A DNA stretch of 64,000 nt from Phytohabitans sp052068095 (GCF_052068095.1 NZ_JBQHDG010000017.1:186001-250000), one strand, 5' to 3'; shown: positions 16,886 through 26,303, counted from the stretch's first letter. Made by a program: numbers and translations. The notes: a model not told the origin generated them from the letters alone.

Positions 16886-17424
16886 ACGCGCGGCGCCCGC
16901 GCGGCAAGCTCTCGGACGCGCGGTGCCCGTGCCGCCAAGCTCATCGGCGAGACAAGGCAGTAGTCTTCGACGCGCTCGACGACCTCGTCCGCCGCTTGGT
17001 GCCCTGCGGGCTCCCTCTTGGCGAGGGTGATAAGTGGGGGCGGCGCCCCGGGTATCGCGAAGGTGATAGGAACCGGGGCGGACTTCGTGGCTGGACTGAC
17101 GTCGCGCGCTCAAACGATGCGATGTCGATCGTGAATTCGGTCGGCCGGTGAATTGGTTGTCGTTGGCGCGAGATCCACCGCGGCCTGGTCCTGAGGAAAG
17201 GAGCGGTCCTTGCTGATGCTGGCGATGGTCGGCGATGCGGCGATCTCGCCGGCGCGTTTTTACACCGCGCGGATGCCGCCCCCTGGAGACGCCGGGAGTT
17301 TCCGCTGCTCAGGTGGGGTAGACGTCGAGGTTGCGGGCAGATGTCGAGCTGGGTGTGGTGGGTGGTCCCGGTGCGGCTCTGCTGGTGGGCCTGGCGCGAC
17401 CGGACTGACCGCCGGTGCGGCGCG

Positions 17425-17598
17425 GGAGCTGTCGCGCAGGTGGCGGCGGCGGTGGCCGTGGCGCTGGACCAGACCCCAGGCGCGATGGCGCTCATGCGCG
17501 CGACGGAACTCGTCACGCTCGGGAGAATAGTTTCGCGACGCGGTCCGGTCACGCATTTGGGCGAGCGCGGCCGACGTGAACAACTGAAGCTGCCGCAT
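17425..17598 (-). pseudogene. Decayed small conserved actinobacterial gene
   Basis: From an ATG at 17598 a coding-looking stretch of about 50 residues runs through MRQLQLFTSAALAQMRDRTA and SRNYSPERDEFRRAHERHRA to WGLVQRHG. I recall this composition (charged helix with NYSPERDEFRR...ERHRAWG) from small hypothetical proteins of Micromonosporaceae. After that the frame becomes Arg/His/Pro-rich and loses coding character, so the gene looks frameshifted or truncated. No function is known. The rest of 17165-17720 shows nothing I can support. Confidence 0.4.
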
Positions 17599-17720
17599 AC
17601 CTAATTGTCCCGCGGCCGGCGGGAAATTCTCGCCCCTAACCGATGGTGGATCATGCCAAAAACGTTTTGCGTCGCTGGCTCCTATGGCTTCCGATATCTC
17701 AAGCGTTTGGTACGCCGATA

Positions 17721-17946
17721 GTGGTGACCAACGGCGGATGAGTGGGGCCGCGGGAGCGACGGTCCGGACCACGACGGACGTCGCGGTAGCTCGAATTCGC
17801 CTTGGCGATACATCGCCTAGAGCCCTTTCGGAGTCGAGGTGGCCAGGCGCTGAGTTCCTTTAGGACAAGGATTTGGGCTACCGCGATGTCCGTCGTGGTC
17901 CAGACCGCTGCTCCCGCGGCCTCACCCGTCCGCCGTTGGTCGCGCT
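17721..17946. repeat. Long inverted repeat made by two facing repeat-family tails
   Basis: The segment 17721-17796 (modules ACCAACGGCGGA, GGCCGCGGGAG and CCACGACGGACGTCGCGGTA) is repeated in reverse complement at about 17872-17946 with only scattered differences. The arms are about 75 bp and separated by about 75 bp, so the single strand could fold into a large hairpin. The right arm belongs to complete copy B; the left arm is a lone tail fragment. Confidence 0.7.
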
Positions 17947-18298
17947 CACCCTGCGCGTAACCGGCCCGGGGAGAAAGGGGGCGGATGGATTGAGTTCGTG
18001 CCAGGCAGTGGTCGACGTTTGTCCACAATGCCCGTTCCCGGATCGGCGATCCGGGAAAGCAACAAGTCTCGTCCCCTGGCTGGTGACGCTGCGTCAGGAT
18101 GGCGGAGGTAGCGCCGCGAAGACCCTTCGGGCTTGTCCCGCGGAGCCGGCTGTGGACGGCCGGGGGTTTCGGCGAGCGCTGCGAGCCGGTGCCGGGAGCG
18201 GTGCCCGCGGGAGCACACGGTCCGTCGCTGAGGCGGACGGGGAAAATCTGCCGGAACGCCGCCGCGCGCGTAACCCCGACTCCGAAAGGTCTCTAGAG
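17817..18298 (-). repeat. Full copy (B) of the dispersed repeat, 0.48 kb, inverted ends
   Basis: Bounded by CTAGAGCCCTTTCGGAGTCG at the left and its near inverse CGACTCCGAAAGGTCTCTAG at the right. Read on the minus strand it has the same module order as copy A: head with GCTCCCGCGGGCACCG, GTCCACAGCCGGCTCCGC, a 23-bp palindrome (arms TTCCCGGATCG, 18035-18057), GCATTGTGGACAAACGTCGACC, CCAACGGCGGACGGGTGAGG and CCACGACGGACATCGCGGTA. There is no open frame of merit. It looks like a non-autonomous mobile element (MITE-like). Confidence 0.75.
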
Positions 18299-19194
18299 TG
18301 GGCTTGATGATCACGGAGTTCGCGGTGGCCGGCCCGGGGGCCGGTCCGTACGGAATTGTGGGCGGGCCCGACGGGGCGCTGTGGCTCACGCTGGTGCACG
18401 GCGGTGGGATCGCCCGGCTCGACCTCGGGGGTGGCGGGGTCACCACGTTCCCGCTGGACGCGCCGGCCTGCGGGCCTTCGGTCATCACGGCGGGGCCGGA
18501 CGGGGCGCTGTGGTTCACCCGCAACCGTGACCACCGGATCGGTCGGATCACGACCGGTGGGGAGAGTGTGTCGTTCCCTACGCCTACGGCGGAGAGCGGG
18601 CCGTTCGGCATCGCGGCGGGCGCTGACGGCGCGCTGTGGTTCACCGAGATGAACGCGGACGCCGTCGGTCGGGTCACCACGGATGGCGAGGTCACCGAGT
18701 ATCCGCTGCCGGTGCGCGGCGGCTTCGCCTCGATGATCTGCGCCGGGCCCGACGAGGCCATGTGGTTCACGCTCAACCAGGCGAACGCGATCGGGCGGAT
18801 CGGTCTCGGCGGTGCGGTCACCTTGCACGCGCTGCCCACCGAGGGCGCCGCGCCGGTCGGCATCGCCCGTGGCGCCGACGGCGCGCTGTGGTTCGTCGAG
18901 ATCGGCGCGGGTCAGGTCGGTCGCATCGCGCCCGATGGTGAAATCACCGAGTATCCGCTGCCGGACCGGGGCGCCCGGCCGCACGCGATCGCGGCCGACC
19001 CCGACGGAGGCTGCTGGTTTACCGAGTGGGGTGCCAACCGGGTCGGGTACGTGAGCCCCGGCGGGGAGTTTCGCCACCACGACCTGCCGACGCCCGGCGC
19101 CGAGCCGCACGGTCTCGCGGTCGGGCCGGACGGTGCGGTCTGGGTCGCGCTGGAGACCGGCGCGGCCGCCCGGGTCACGCCGTGGGGGACGTGA
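18298..19194 (+). CDS. vgb: Virginiamycin B lyase (streptogramin B resistance)
   Basis: A 298-residue seven-bladed beta-propeller with the repeated GPDGALWFT...IGRI blade motif. Length and catalytic residues match Staphylococcus Vgb: His in ARPHAI (about 229), Glu and His in AEPHGL (about 269 and 271) and Glu in WVALET (about 286). Vgb linearises type B streptogramins by a metal-dependent elimination at the ester bond. The GTG at 18298 has GAAAGG 8 nt upstream inside the terminal repeat of copy B; an ATG at 18307 is an alternative. It converges with the PL11 gene 14 bp away. It may be intrinsic self-defence; resistance has not been shown here. Confidence 0.85.
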   Translation: MGLMITEFAVAGPGAGPYGIVGGPDGALWLTLVHGGGIARLDLGGGGVTTFPLDAPACGPSVITAGPDGALWFTRNRDHRIGRITTGGESVSFPTPTAESGPFGIAAGADGALWFTEMNADAVGRVTTDGEVTEYPLPVRGGFASMICAGPDEAMWFTLNQANAIGRIGLGGAVTLHALPTEGAAPVGIARGADGALWFVEIGAGQVGRIAPDGEITEYPLPDRGARPHAIAADPDGGCWFTEWGANRVGYVSPGGEFRHHDLPTPGAEPHGLAVGPDGAVWVALETGAAARVTPWGT

Positions 19195-19208
19195 CCCGGG
19201 CGGCGCGG

Positions 19209-21437
19209 CTACCGAGCGGGGTAGGTGATGGCCGGCCGGGGTGGTGTGGCCATGCCCGAGCCGAGGAAGTAGTCGACGTGGTGTGACTGCATGTACCCCT
19301 TGAGGGTCATGGCGTTGCGGTAGGCGGGGTTGTGCGCGAGCGTGTACAGCCTCGTGGTGGACGGCTGGTTGGTGGTGAAGACGATGAGCTCGTTGAAGGC
19401 GGCGTTGGTGTAGACGACCTCCTCGCGCCAGTCGCCGAGGATGTCGCCGTAGAACGTTGGTTGCACGCCCTGGCTGGCGTCGACGGCGCCGTAGTTCCAG
19501 GTGCTGACGAGCCGTGGCACGCTGCCGGTCCCGGTCGGGGCGGTCGGGTTCCACTTCTCGATTTTGCCGTCGTTGAGCAGCTCCATGGTGATGTCGCCGT
19601 CCCACCACAGGCCCAGCTGCGGCCAGGGTTGGAGCGTGGTGTTCGACTGGGTGAGCTGGTTGGTGGGGGCGTTGTAGAGGCCGGAGAAGGCCCAGACCTC
19701 CATGCCGGGGAAGCGCGGGTCGACGTCGCCGGCCATGCCCCGGCCCACGTCGGCGGTGCCGGACTCGACGTGCTGCCAGATCATGTTGCCGGTCGTGGCG
19801 TCGTAGTAGTAGTCGCGCAGGCCGCTGGGGTTGACCTGCTGCACGCCGTACCCCTGGAGGCCCGGCCGGTTCGGGTCCATCTTCGTGATGTGGAACCGGT
19901 CGCCGTGGATGATGCCGCGCGGGGCGAGGGAGTAGCGGAGGGTGCCGTTGCCGTTGAGTACGAAGCCGATCTCGGCGATCTCGTCCCGGCCGTCTCCGTC
20001 GACGTCGACGATGCGGGTGTTGTGCCCGTCGGGAAGGTTCTGGTTGCCGCGCAGGAACTTCCACTGCATGCTCAGCGCGCCGCCGGTGAACCGCCACGCG
20101 GTGAACATCAGGTTGAAGTCGCCGGAGCCGATCCGGTTCTTCATGTACGCGACGAGGCTGGGGTTGACGCCGTCGAGGTGGCCGACGCCGAAGCGCGCGT
20201 ACAGCGGACCGTCGGAGAGGTAGTCGGTGGGCACCGCGGCGGTGGCGCGGGCCGCGCCCGTCATGCCGTCGAGGATGGCGATGGCCTGGCGGGTGTTGTC
20301 GCTCAGGCCGTTGTACGTGACGCCGTTGCCGAACCGGACGCCGTTGGCGATCCGCACCGCCACCTCGGCGCGGCCGTCGCTGTCGAGGTCGTACACGGTG
20401 ACGCCGTCGTTGTGGCCGATGTCGATGGTGGACGATCCACCCTCGATGTTGTCCTGGTTGGTGCTGTTGGGTCCCATGTCGACGGACCAGAGGAACTGCC
20501 CGTTGCTCCGGTACGCCTCGATGGTCTGCGGCGACGTCTGCCGGTCGAGCACGTAGTCGTACTCGCCGTCGCCGTCGAGGTCGCCGACCCAGACGAACTT
20601 GACCGCGCCGCCGCCGCGGATCGGCACCCGCACGACAGGCTCGGTCGCGTGGTTGGCGGTCAGCGTGAACGCGCCGCTCGGTGCCTGCTCGGCGCCGCCG
20701 ACGACCGGCCGCACCCGGTAGGTGTTGGCCTGGGCGAGGTTGGCCGTGCTGTCCACATAGTTCGTTCCGCCGGTCAGGACGGCCGGGTTGAGCCTGGTCT
20801 CGGCGCCGCCGCCGGTGGAGCGGTACACGTTGAAGCCGATGCCGGCCGGGTCGAGGCCGAGCAGCCGCCAGCTGACCAGCACCTGGTTGGTGCCGGAGCG
20901 GACGGCCACGACGCCGCGGCCGAGGCTCTCCATCCGGCGGCCGTTTGGCGGCGGGGTGGTGGTGCCACCGGTGGTGACGTCGAGGTAGTCGACGTTGGGC
21001 AGCCCGCCCGCGGTCGTCGCGGCGAGCCGGATGGTGTTGTTGCCCGCGTTGAGCTGGACGGTCAGCGTGCGGGTCGCCCAGGCGTTCCACGCGCCGGTGC
21101 CGTCGAAGGGTACGCCGGCGTGTGCCACCGAGCCGTTCACGCTGACATCGGCCGGGCGCCCGGCCGCGGCACCGTTGGCGTACCGGATGTCCACTGTGGC
21201 GCTGCCGGCGGCGGGCGCGTTGACCGTGAACTGCGCCGCGACCCCGGTGCCGCTGTTGGTGTCGCAGAACCCGCCGCCGGAGTAGCCGGAGTGGTTGGAG
21301 GCGATGGTGCCCTCGCAGGTGGCGGGGGCGTTCTCCGCCTCGTAGCGGGTGGTCGCGGCGGACGCGTGGAGCGCGACGACGACGCCGGCTCCGAACAGGA
21401 GGGTCGCGGCGGACGCGACCGTCAACGAACGTCTCAT
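19209..21437 (-). CDS. Secreted rhamnogalacturonan lyase, PL11, with N-terminal CBM35
   Basis: A 742-residue exported enzyme. The signal peptide MRRSLTVASAATLLFGAGVVVAL is followed by a CBM35-like module (about 30-155: RYEAENAPATCEG...NVDYLDVTT), a TPPPNGRR linker and the PL11 eight-bladed propeller with Ca-binding DLDGDGEYD and DVDGDGRDE loops and the C-terminal FYGDILGDWREE motif typical of YesW/YesX enzymes. It cleaves the rhamnose-galacturonate backbone of RG-I pectin by beta-elimination. It lies 8 bp downstream of the PL26-type gene and is probably cotranscribed with it from the operator-bearing promoter near 24200. Confidence 0.9.
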   Translation of the reverse strand: MRRSLTVASAATLLFGAGVVVALHASAATTRYEAENAPATCEGTIASNHSGYSGGGFCDTNSGTGVAAQFTVNAPAAGSATVDIRYANGAAAGRPADVSVNGSVAHAGVPFDGTGAWNAWATRTLTVQLNAGNNTIRLAATTAGGLPNVDYLDVTTGGTTTPPPNGRRMESLGRGVVAVRSGTNQVLVSWRLLGLDPAGIGFNVYRSTGGGAETRLNPAVLTGGTNYVDSTANLAQANTYRVRPVVGGAEQAPSGAFTLTANHATEPVVRVPIRGGGAVKFVWVGDLDGDGEYDYVLDRQTSPQTIEAYRSNGQFLWSVDMGPNSTNQDNIEGGSSTIDIGHNDGVTVYDLDSDGRAEVAVRIANGVRFGNGVTYNGLSDNTRQAIAILDGMTGAARATAAVPTDYLSDGPLYARFGVGHLDGVNPSLVAYMKNRIGSGDFNLMFTAWRFTGGALSMQWKFLRGNQNLPDGHNTRIVDVDGDGRDEIAEIGFVLNGNGTLRYSLAPRGIIHGDRFHITKMDPNRPGLQGYGVQQVNPSGLRDYYYDATTGNMIWQHVESGTADVGRGMAGDVDPRFPGMEVWAFSGLYNAPTNQLTQSNTTLQPWPQLGLWWDGDITMELLNDGKIEKWNPTAPTGTGSVPRLVSTWNYGAVDASQGVQPTFYGDILGDWREEVVYTNAAFNELIVFTTNQPSTTRLYTLAHNPAYRNAMTLKGYMQSHHVDYFLGSGMATPPRPAITYPAR

Positions 21438-21445
21438 GGTAAGCC

Positions 21446-24175
21446 TCACGGAAGGTGGTCGCCGACCAGCGCGAGGCACTGGATCGCGGCGAGTCCGTAC
21501 TGGGCACTTGCGTTGGTGGACACGAACGCGGCCTCGTCGACGGGCTTGAGCACGGCGGAGCCGCCGACCCGCACGGAGCGCCAGTTGAGGTTGCGCGGGT
21601 AGCCGGCGTGTCCGGTGTAGAACTCCTGCCAGGCGCGGGCCGCGAGCGCCTCGTTGCCGGTCTTCACGGCGGCGTACGCGGTGAGCCGGGAGTGCGCCTG
21701 GCGCAGGTTGAGGTTGCCGAACGACTGGCCGGTCTCGGCGATCTGCTCGGCGGCGGTGCCGTTGTACAGCCGGCAGTACTGGAGCCAGGCGTCGGTGAAC
21801 TCCGGCATGTCGACGAGGTCGATCAGCTCGCTGCACATCTCGACGAGGCCGAACACCGCGCCGAGCGAACCGACCGACACCACCGGCTGGGCCGGCGCGA
21901 ACTCGCCGGTGTCGAGGTCGTAGAGGCCGCTGCCCTGGATGAACCCGTTGGGCATGGCGGCGATGGTGCGCGCCGTGTTGAGCAGCTTGGTGCGGGCGAT
22001 CGGGTTTCCGCCGCGTTCCCACTCGGTGAGCCAGGCCGCCGCCAGGCCGCTCCAGTCGGTGCCGGTGCCGATCGACAGCGCGTGCGGGTCCGGCTCGTAC
22101 GGCTCGGTGCGGATCTTGCGGATCGGGTCGAGCACCAGGAAAGTGCGGTCGGAGTCGACGAGGTCGCGCATGAGGTCGCCGACCCGCTCGTCGGCGGTGA
22201 GGAAGTAGTAGACGCGGCGGTACGCGGCGCTGCTGATCCGCAGCTGCTTGGCGCTGTCGGCCCAGTGCAGCACGCCGTGCCGGGTGCCGAGGTCGCGCCA
22301 CTTGCCGAGGTGGTAGACGTCGACCTCGCCGGTGTGCCGGGTCATCGCCTCGGCGAAGCGGAACACGTCCGCGCGGCCGGAGCGCAGGTACTGGTACCAC
22401 AGCCAGAGGTCGGGGGAGAGTTCCGAGTTGGCCCAGGCGTAGCCGCCGACGTCGTACCGCCACACGTGCCGGTCGGTGTCGTAGCTGTGCATGATGTCGC
22501 CGTAGTGCCAGAACCCGTACCAGGAGCGCTGGTCGACCTGCTTGCGGTGGTGGTCGAAGAGGAAGTCGAGCCGGTCCTCGATCTCGCGCCGGGCGTCGGT
22601 GCTCCGGTCGACCGGGCTCCAGTCGCCGAACACGCCGGCGGCGTGCAGGTGCTCCGGCGTGCTGACGACCAGCGGCGGCGCGGCGGTGGCGGCGGCGAGC
22701 TGGGCGAAGCGCTCGGCGGAGGGGGTGGCGTCGAGCGCCCAGAACGACAGCTCGGTGGTGCGCGCGATCCCGTACGGGGTGCCGAAGCCGGGCTCGTAGT
22801 CCTCGTACGTGATCTCGAGGCCTTCGAGCTGCTCCGGGTAGGTGTCCTGGCCCATGCCGTCGTGGTAGAACCGCAGGTCCATCGGGGTGGCGTCGGGCGA
22901 CCACAGCCAGGCGGTGACCTCGGCGTGCTCCCCGGCCGCGCCGCGGACGTCGAGCTGGGTCGGGTGCAGCTGCCAGAAGTCCTTCATGCCGAACGCGAGC
23001 CCGCCGGAGACGCCGCCGGCGTAGGCGAGGCCGCTGGCCCGTCGCCCGGTGTCGACCTGCACCCAGCCGTGCCCGGCGCTGGTCCGCTTGCGGATGTCGA
23101 AGCAGCCGTCGGCGAGCTGCCGGAGGCTGTAGTCGCCCCAGGCCGGGATGAGGTGCAGCCGGCTGGTCACCCGCTGGTCCCATGTGGACGGATCCGGGAG
23201 GGGCCGGCCGGCGATCTGCGCCTGGCGCACGGCCGCGCCGGGATCGCGGCGCAGGCCGGTGATGCCGCGGACGGCCTCGCCGAGCACACCGTCGCCGTCG
23301 CCGGCGAACCGCACGTGCCGGTCGTAGAGCTGGTCGGCCATCGGCACCCGGAACCGGACGCCGAGGCCGCTGATGAAGTCCTTCTTCTCGTTGCCGTCGA
23401 AGACGAAGGTGTGCACCATCCGGATGCCGTCGCTGCCCGCGTAGAGGTAGAACCGCACGGTGAACGGCAGCCACTCCCGGCGGCCCTTGTCCGCGCGGTG
23501 CTTGCCTTCGACCCGGACGACCGCGCGGACCGGGCCGCTCTGCTCGACGGTCACCTTGTGGATCTCGCTGGTGAACCGCTCGGTGTGCACCGTGGCCGGG
23601 GCGTCGTCGGCGTCGTCCTTGCGCAGGCACACGAGCGTGCCGTGGGTGGCGACGGTGCGGTCGCCGCGGACGATCTCGCGCACGAGCACCCGGCCCTGGC
23701 GGGCGAACACGCAGCGGATGGCGCCGGTGTCGACCTCCACCTCGCGGCGGGTCTCGGTGACCTTCAGGGGAGCGGCCGGCGCGGCCGGGGCGCCGGGGCG
23801 CAGCGTGTATCGCTCGGCGGGCGGGACGCCGGTGCCGATCGCGTGGGCGGTCCACTTGACGCTGCCGTCCGGCCAGAAGCCGATCGGCCACGACTGCACG
23901 GGCACGGCCGCGCCGTCGGCCGTGGCCAGCGACAGCTCCTGGCCGCGGGCGAGCGTGCCGCGCGCCCAGGGCACGCCCCAGGTGGAGCCGACGAGCGCCG
24001 AGGGGGTGCCGCCGTCGAGCCAGCGCAGGGGCACGTCGGCCGGCTCGACCGCGGCGAGGGTCTCGGCGGTGGCTCCGGCGGGCGCCGCGGCGGCCGGGCG
24101 GGTGAGAGGCAACTGGGACGCGGCGCCGGCGATCGCCGCGCCCATCAGCAGGCTGCGCCTGGGCAGCTGGGGCAT
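21446..24175 (-). CDS. Exo-rhamnogalacturonan lyase family protein (PL26-type), Tat-exported
   Basis: A 909-residue protein starting at the ATG at 24175. PRRSLLMGAAIAGAAS is a twin-arginine signal. The N-terminal PLRWLDGGTPSALVGSTWGVPWARG and SWPIGFWPDGSVKWTAHAIG region is the hallmark of the family usually annotated as Tat signal domain protein or exo-rhamnogalacturonan lyase, followed by an alpha-barrel with HYGDIMHSYDTDRHVW. It should release unsaturated disaccharides from RG-I ends made by the PL11 partner. The alternative start at 24220 would place the operator inside the gene. Confidence 0.75.
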   Translation of the reverse strand: MPQLPRRSLLMGAAIAGAASQLPLTRPAAAAPAGATAETLAAVEPADVPLRWLDGGTPSALVGSTWGVPWARGTLARGQELSLATADGAAVPVQSWPIGFWPDGSVKWTAHAIGTGVPPAERYTLRPGAPAAPAAPLKVTETRREVEVDTGAIRCVFARQGRVLVREIVRGDRTVATHGTLVCLRKDDADDAPATVHTERFTSEIHKVTVEQSGPVRAVVRVEGKHRADKGRREWLPFTVRFYLYAGSDGIRMVHTFVFDGNEKKDFISGLGVRFRVPMADQLYDRHVRFAGDGDGVLGEAVRGITGLRRDPGAAVRQAQIAGRPLPDPSTWDQRVTSRLHLIPAWGDYSLRQLADGCFDIRKRTSAGHGWVQVDTGRRASGLAYAGGVSGGLAFGMKDFWQLHPTQLDVRGAAGEHAEVTAWLWSPDATPMDLRFYHDGMGQDTYPEQLEGLEITYEDYEPGFGTPYGIARTTELSFWALDATPSAERFAQLAAATAAPPLVVSTPEHLHAAGVFGDWSPVDRSTDARREIEDRLDFLFDHHRKQVDQRSWYGFWHYGDIMHSYDTDRHVWRYDVGGYAWANSELSPDLWLWYQYLRSGRADVFRFAEAMTRHTGEVDVYHLGKWRDLGTRHGVLHWADSAKQLRISSAAYRRVYYFLTADERVGDLMRDLVDSDRTFLVLDPIRKIRTEPYEPDPHALSIGTGTDWSGLAAAWLTEWERGGNPIARTKLLNTARTIAAMPNGFIQGSGLYDLDTGEFAPAQPVVSVGSLGAVFGLVEMCSELIDLVDMPEFTDAWLQYCRLYNGTAAEQIAETGQSFGNLNLRQAHSRLTAYAAVKTGNEALAARAWQEFYTGHAGYPRNLNWRSVRVGGSAVLKPVDEAAFVSTNASAQYGLAAIQCLALVGDHLP

Positions 24176-24199
24176 GGCGCACTCCACTTCGTGGGGGTG

Positions 24200-24211
24200 G
24201 AAAACGCTTAC
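24200..24211 (-). promoter_or_regulatory. LacI operator before the PL26-PL11 operon
   Basis: On the minus strand this reads GTAAGCGTTTTC, one base different from GTAACCGTTTTC in front of the LacI gene at 26304. It lies 25 bp before the PL26-type start, in the promoter zone. The central CG is typical of LacI-family sites. Confidence 0.6.
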
Positions 24212-24299
24212 TATGACCATGCAGGTAACCAGGAGTGCTGACAGCTGTCAATACCTACTTGTACCTGCTTGATCCGCTGCCGGAGGCTCGTCTAGGCTC

Positions 24300-26246
24300 G
24301 TGCGCATCGCTACAAACGTTTTAACAAGGCTGCCGCCGGTCGACCCCCCGCTGTCGCCGTACACCGGGTGGACCCGCGCGCACTGGGAGGCGCTCGCCGA
24401 CCACCTGCTCGACGCGGTGGTGCCCTACGCGACGCCCGGCTTCGCGCGGTTCCGCCTGCCCGGCCGGCCCAGCATCTCCGGGCTGGCCAGCGACGGCCTG
24501 GAGGGGTTCGCGCGCACGTTCCTGCTGGCCGCGTTCCGGATCGCCGGCGCCGGGGGCGAGGTCGCGCCGTCCCTTCTGGAGCGCTACGCCGAGGGGCTGG
24601 TCCACGGCACCGACCCCGGGCACCCGTACGCGTGGCCGGTCGCCGCCGACTGCTCCCAGCAGATCGTCGAGGCGGCCTCGATCGCCGTCGCGCTGCACGA
24701 GACCCGCCCGTGGCTCTTCGACCGGCTCGACCCCGGCGAGCGTGAGCGGGTGGTGGCCTGGCTCGACGGCTTCGCCGGCAAGCGCACCTGGCAGAGCAAC
24801 TGGGTGCTGTTTCCGGTGATGGTCCAGCAGTTCCTCGCCGGCGCCGGTGGGCCGCACGACCCGGCCGCGGTGGAGGCTGGGCTCGACCGGATCGAGCAGT
24901 GGTACGTCGGCGACGGCTGGTACACCGACGGCGACGGCCGCAGCTTCGACTACTACGCCGGCTGGGCGCTGCACCTCTACCCGCTGCTGTGGGCCCGGAT
25001 GTCCGGCGACGAGGCGCGCGCCGCCCGCTACCGGGAGCGGCTGCGGGTGTTCCTCGACCAGTACCAGCACATGTTCGCGAGGGACGGCGCGCCGGTCCAC
25101 CAGGGACGGTCGCTGTGCTACAGGTTCGCCGCGGTCGCTCCACTGTGGCTGGGCGAGCTGTTCGACGCGACCCCGCTGCCGGCCGGCCGCACCCGGCGGA
25201 TCGCCAGCGGGGCGCTGCGCCACTTCGTCGAGCGGGGCGTGCCCGACGAGCGCGGGCTGCTCAGCCTCGGCTGGTACGACCGGTTTCTGCCGTGCGTCCA
25301 GCACTACTCCGGGCCGGCCTCGCCGTACTGGGCCAGCAAGGCGTTCGTCGGCCTGCTGCTGCCCGCCGACCATCCAGCGTGGACGGTGCGGGAGGCGGCC
25401 GCGCCGATCGACGAGGGCGACCGCGTGGTCGCGATGCCCGGCCCCGGCTGGCTGGTGCACGCCACGCGGCACGACGGGATCGTCCGGCTGGTCAACCACG
25501 GCAGCGACCGGGCCCGCCACATCGCGCCCGAAGGGCTGGAAGACCCGCACTACGCGCGGTTCGGGTACGCGTCGCACGCCGCGCCCGAGGCCGGCGAGGA
25601 CTCCCGCGTGCGGGCGGTCGACGGGCACCTCGCGGTCATGGCCCCCGACGGCACCGTCTCCCGGCGGCGCCGGATCGAGCCGGTCGCCGCGCACGACCGC
25701 TTCGCCGCGTCGGCCTATGTGGACAAGACGCCGGAAGGCCCCGTGCGGGTGGTCACGGCCTCGGTCGCGCGCGGGCCCTGGGAGGTGCGGGCGCACCGGG
25801 TCACCGCGCCGGCCGGCCGCACGGTCAGAGACGGCGGCTACGCGCTGGCCGGCTCGCGCCCGCCGTCCGTCCACACCGGACCCGGCTGGGCTCGGGTGAG
25901 CCGGCCGGACGGGCTCTCCAGCGTCGTCGTCGGCCTGCACGGGCTGGGCGGCGCCGCGGTCGCCCCGGCGGTCGACGCGAACGCGTACGGCGTCCGCTCC
26001 GCCACGCCGTACCTCACCGGGCCGCATCCCGGCGGGAGCGCGGTCTTCGTCTCGCTTGTGGCACTGACCGGTGACCGGGTCGAACCGGCCGCGCTGGCCG
26101 ACGCGTTCGCCGTGGCGGTCGACGGCGACACGGTCACCGTGACGTATCCGGACGGGGAGCGGGTCGAGGTCGCGCTCGGCGACACGCCGTCCTACGCACG
26201 CCATCCGGCCGGCGGCGGCACGCCGGTCCGCTGGTCCGCGGGTTGA
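24300..26246 (+). CDS. DUF2264 protein (GH154-like glycosidase)
   Basis: A 648-residue cytoplasmic protein of the DUF2264 family: an (alpha/alpha)6-type N-terminal domain (SDGLEGFARTFLLAAFRIAG, WQSNWVLFPVMVQQFLAG, DGDGRSFDYYAGWALHLYPLLW) and a C-terminal beta domain. From memory, characterised relatives are GH154 beta-glucuronidases active on arabinogalactan-type side chains; here the pectin context suggests trimming of uronic acid from imported fragments. The start is uncertain: GTG 24300 is the only standard codon near the domain, yet a TTGATC...TAGGCT promoter (24269-24298) and an AAACGTTT palindrome (24314-24321) lie at or after it. It is divergent from the PL26 gene. Confidence 0.7.
   Translation: MRIATNVLTRLPPVDPPLSPYTGWTRAHWEALADHLLDAVVPYATPGFARFRLPGRPSISGLASDGLEGFARTFLLAAFRIAGAGGEVAPSLLERYAEGLVHGTDPGHPYAWPVAADCSQQIVEAASIAVALHETRPWLFDRLDPGERERVVAWLDGFAGKRTWQSNWVLFPVMVQQFLAGAGGPHDPAAVEAGLDRIEQWYVGDGWYTDGDGRSFDYYAGWALHLYPLLWARMSGDEARAARYRERLRVFLDQYQHMFARDGAPVHQGRSLCYRFAAVAPLWLGELFDATPLPAGRTRRIASGALRHFVERGVPDERGLLSLGWYDRFLPCVQHYSGPASPYWASKAFVGLLLPADHPAWTVREAAAPIDEGDRVVAMPGPGWLVHATRHDGIVRLVNHGSDRARHIAPEGLEDPHYARFGYASHAAPEAGEDSRVRAVDGHLAVMAPDGTVSRRRRIEPVAAHDRFAASAYVDKTPEGPVRVVTASVARGPWEVRAHRVTAPAGRTVRDGGYALAGSRPPSVHTGPGWARVSRPDGLSSVVVGLHGLGGAAVAPAVDANAYGVRSATPYLTGPHPGGSAVFVSLVALTGDRVEPAALADAFAVAVDGDTVTVTYPDGERVEVALGDTPSYARHPAGGGTPVRWSAG
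24313..24323 (+). promoter_or_regulatory. AAACGTTT palindrome at the DUF2264 start
   Basis: CAAACGTTTTA contains a perfect 8-bp palindrome centred on CG and shares ACGTTTT with the LacI operators near 24205 and 26270. Its place within the first codons of the called gene suggests either an operator just downstream of the transcription start or a later true start codon. Confidence 0.45.
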
Positions 26247-26275
26247 CACCGCCCGGTGTTTCTGTAACCGTTTTC
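26243..26275 (+). promoter_or_regulatory. Promoter with overlapping LacI operator
   Basis: TTGACA at 26243-26248 is followed after 16 bp by TAACCG (26265-26270). The operator GTAACCGTTTTC (26264-26275) covers this -10 region, which fits autorepression by the LacI protein encoded immediately downstream. Confidence 0.6.
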
Positions 26276-26303
26276 TGCAAACTTGCCGAGGGAATGGGGG
26301 ACG

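Noticed and set aside
13196..17151. Very long open frames of 1200-1300 codons on both strands over the ABC permease and secreted hydrolase genes
   Set aside because: They are Arg/Gly/His-rich or Val/Gly/Asp-rich shadows produced by high GC content. The permease and hydrolase frames carry the motifs, sites and signal peptide.
17210..17604. Plus-strand frames in the gene-poor region
   Set aside because: They oppose the decayed minus-strand gene and lack sites or recognisable domains.
17817..18298. Insertion sequence with transposase
   Set aside because: The repeat copies have inverted ends but no transposase frame, so only a non-autonomous element can be claimed.
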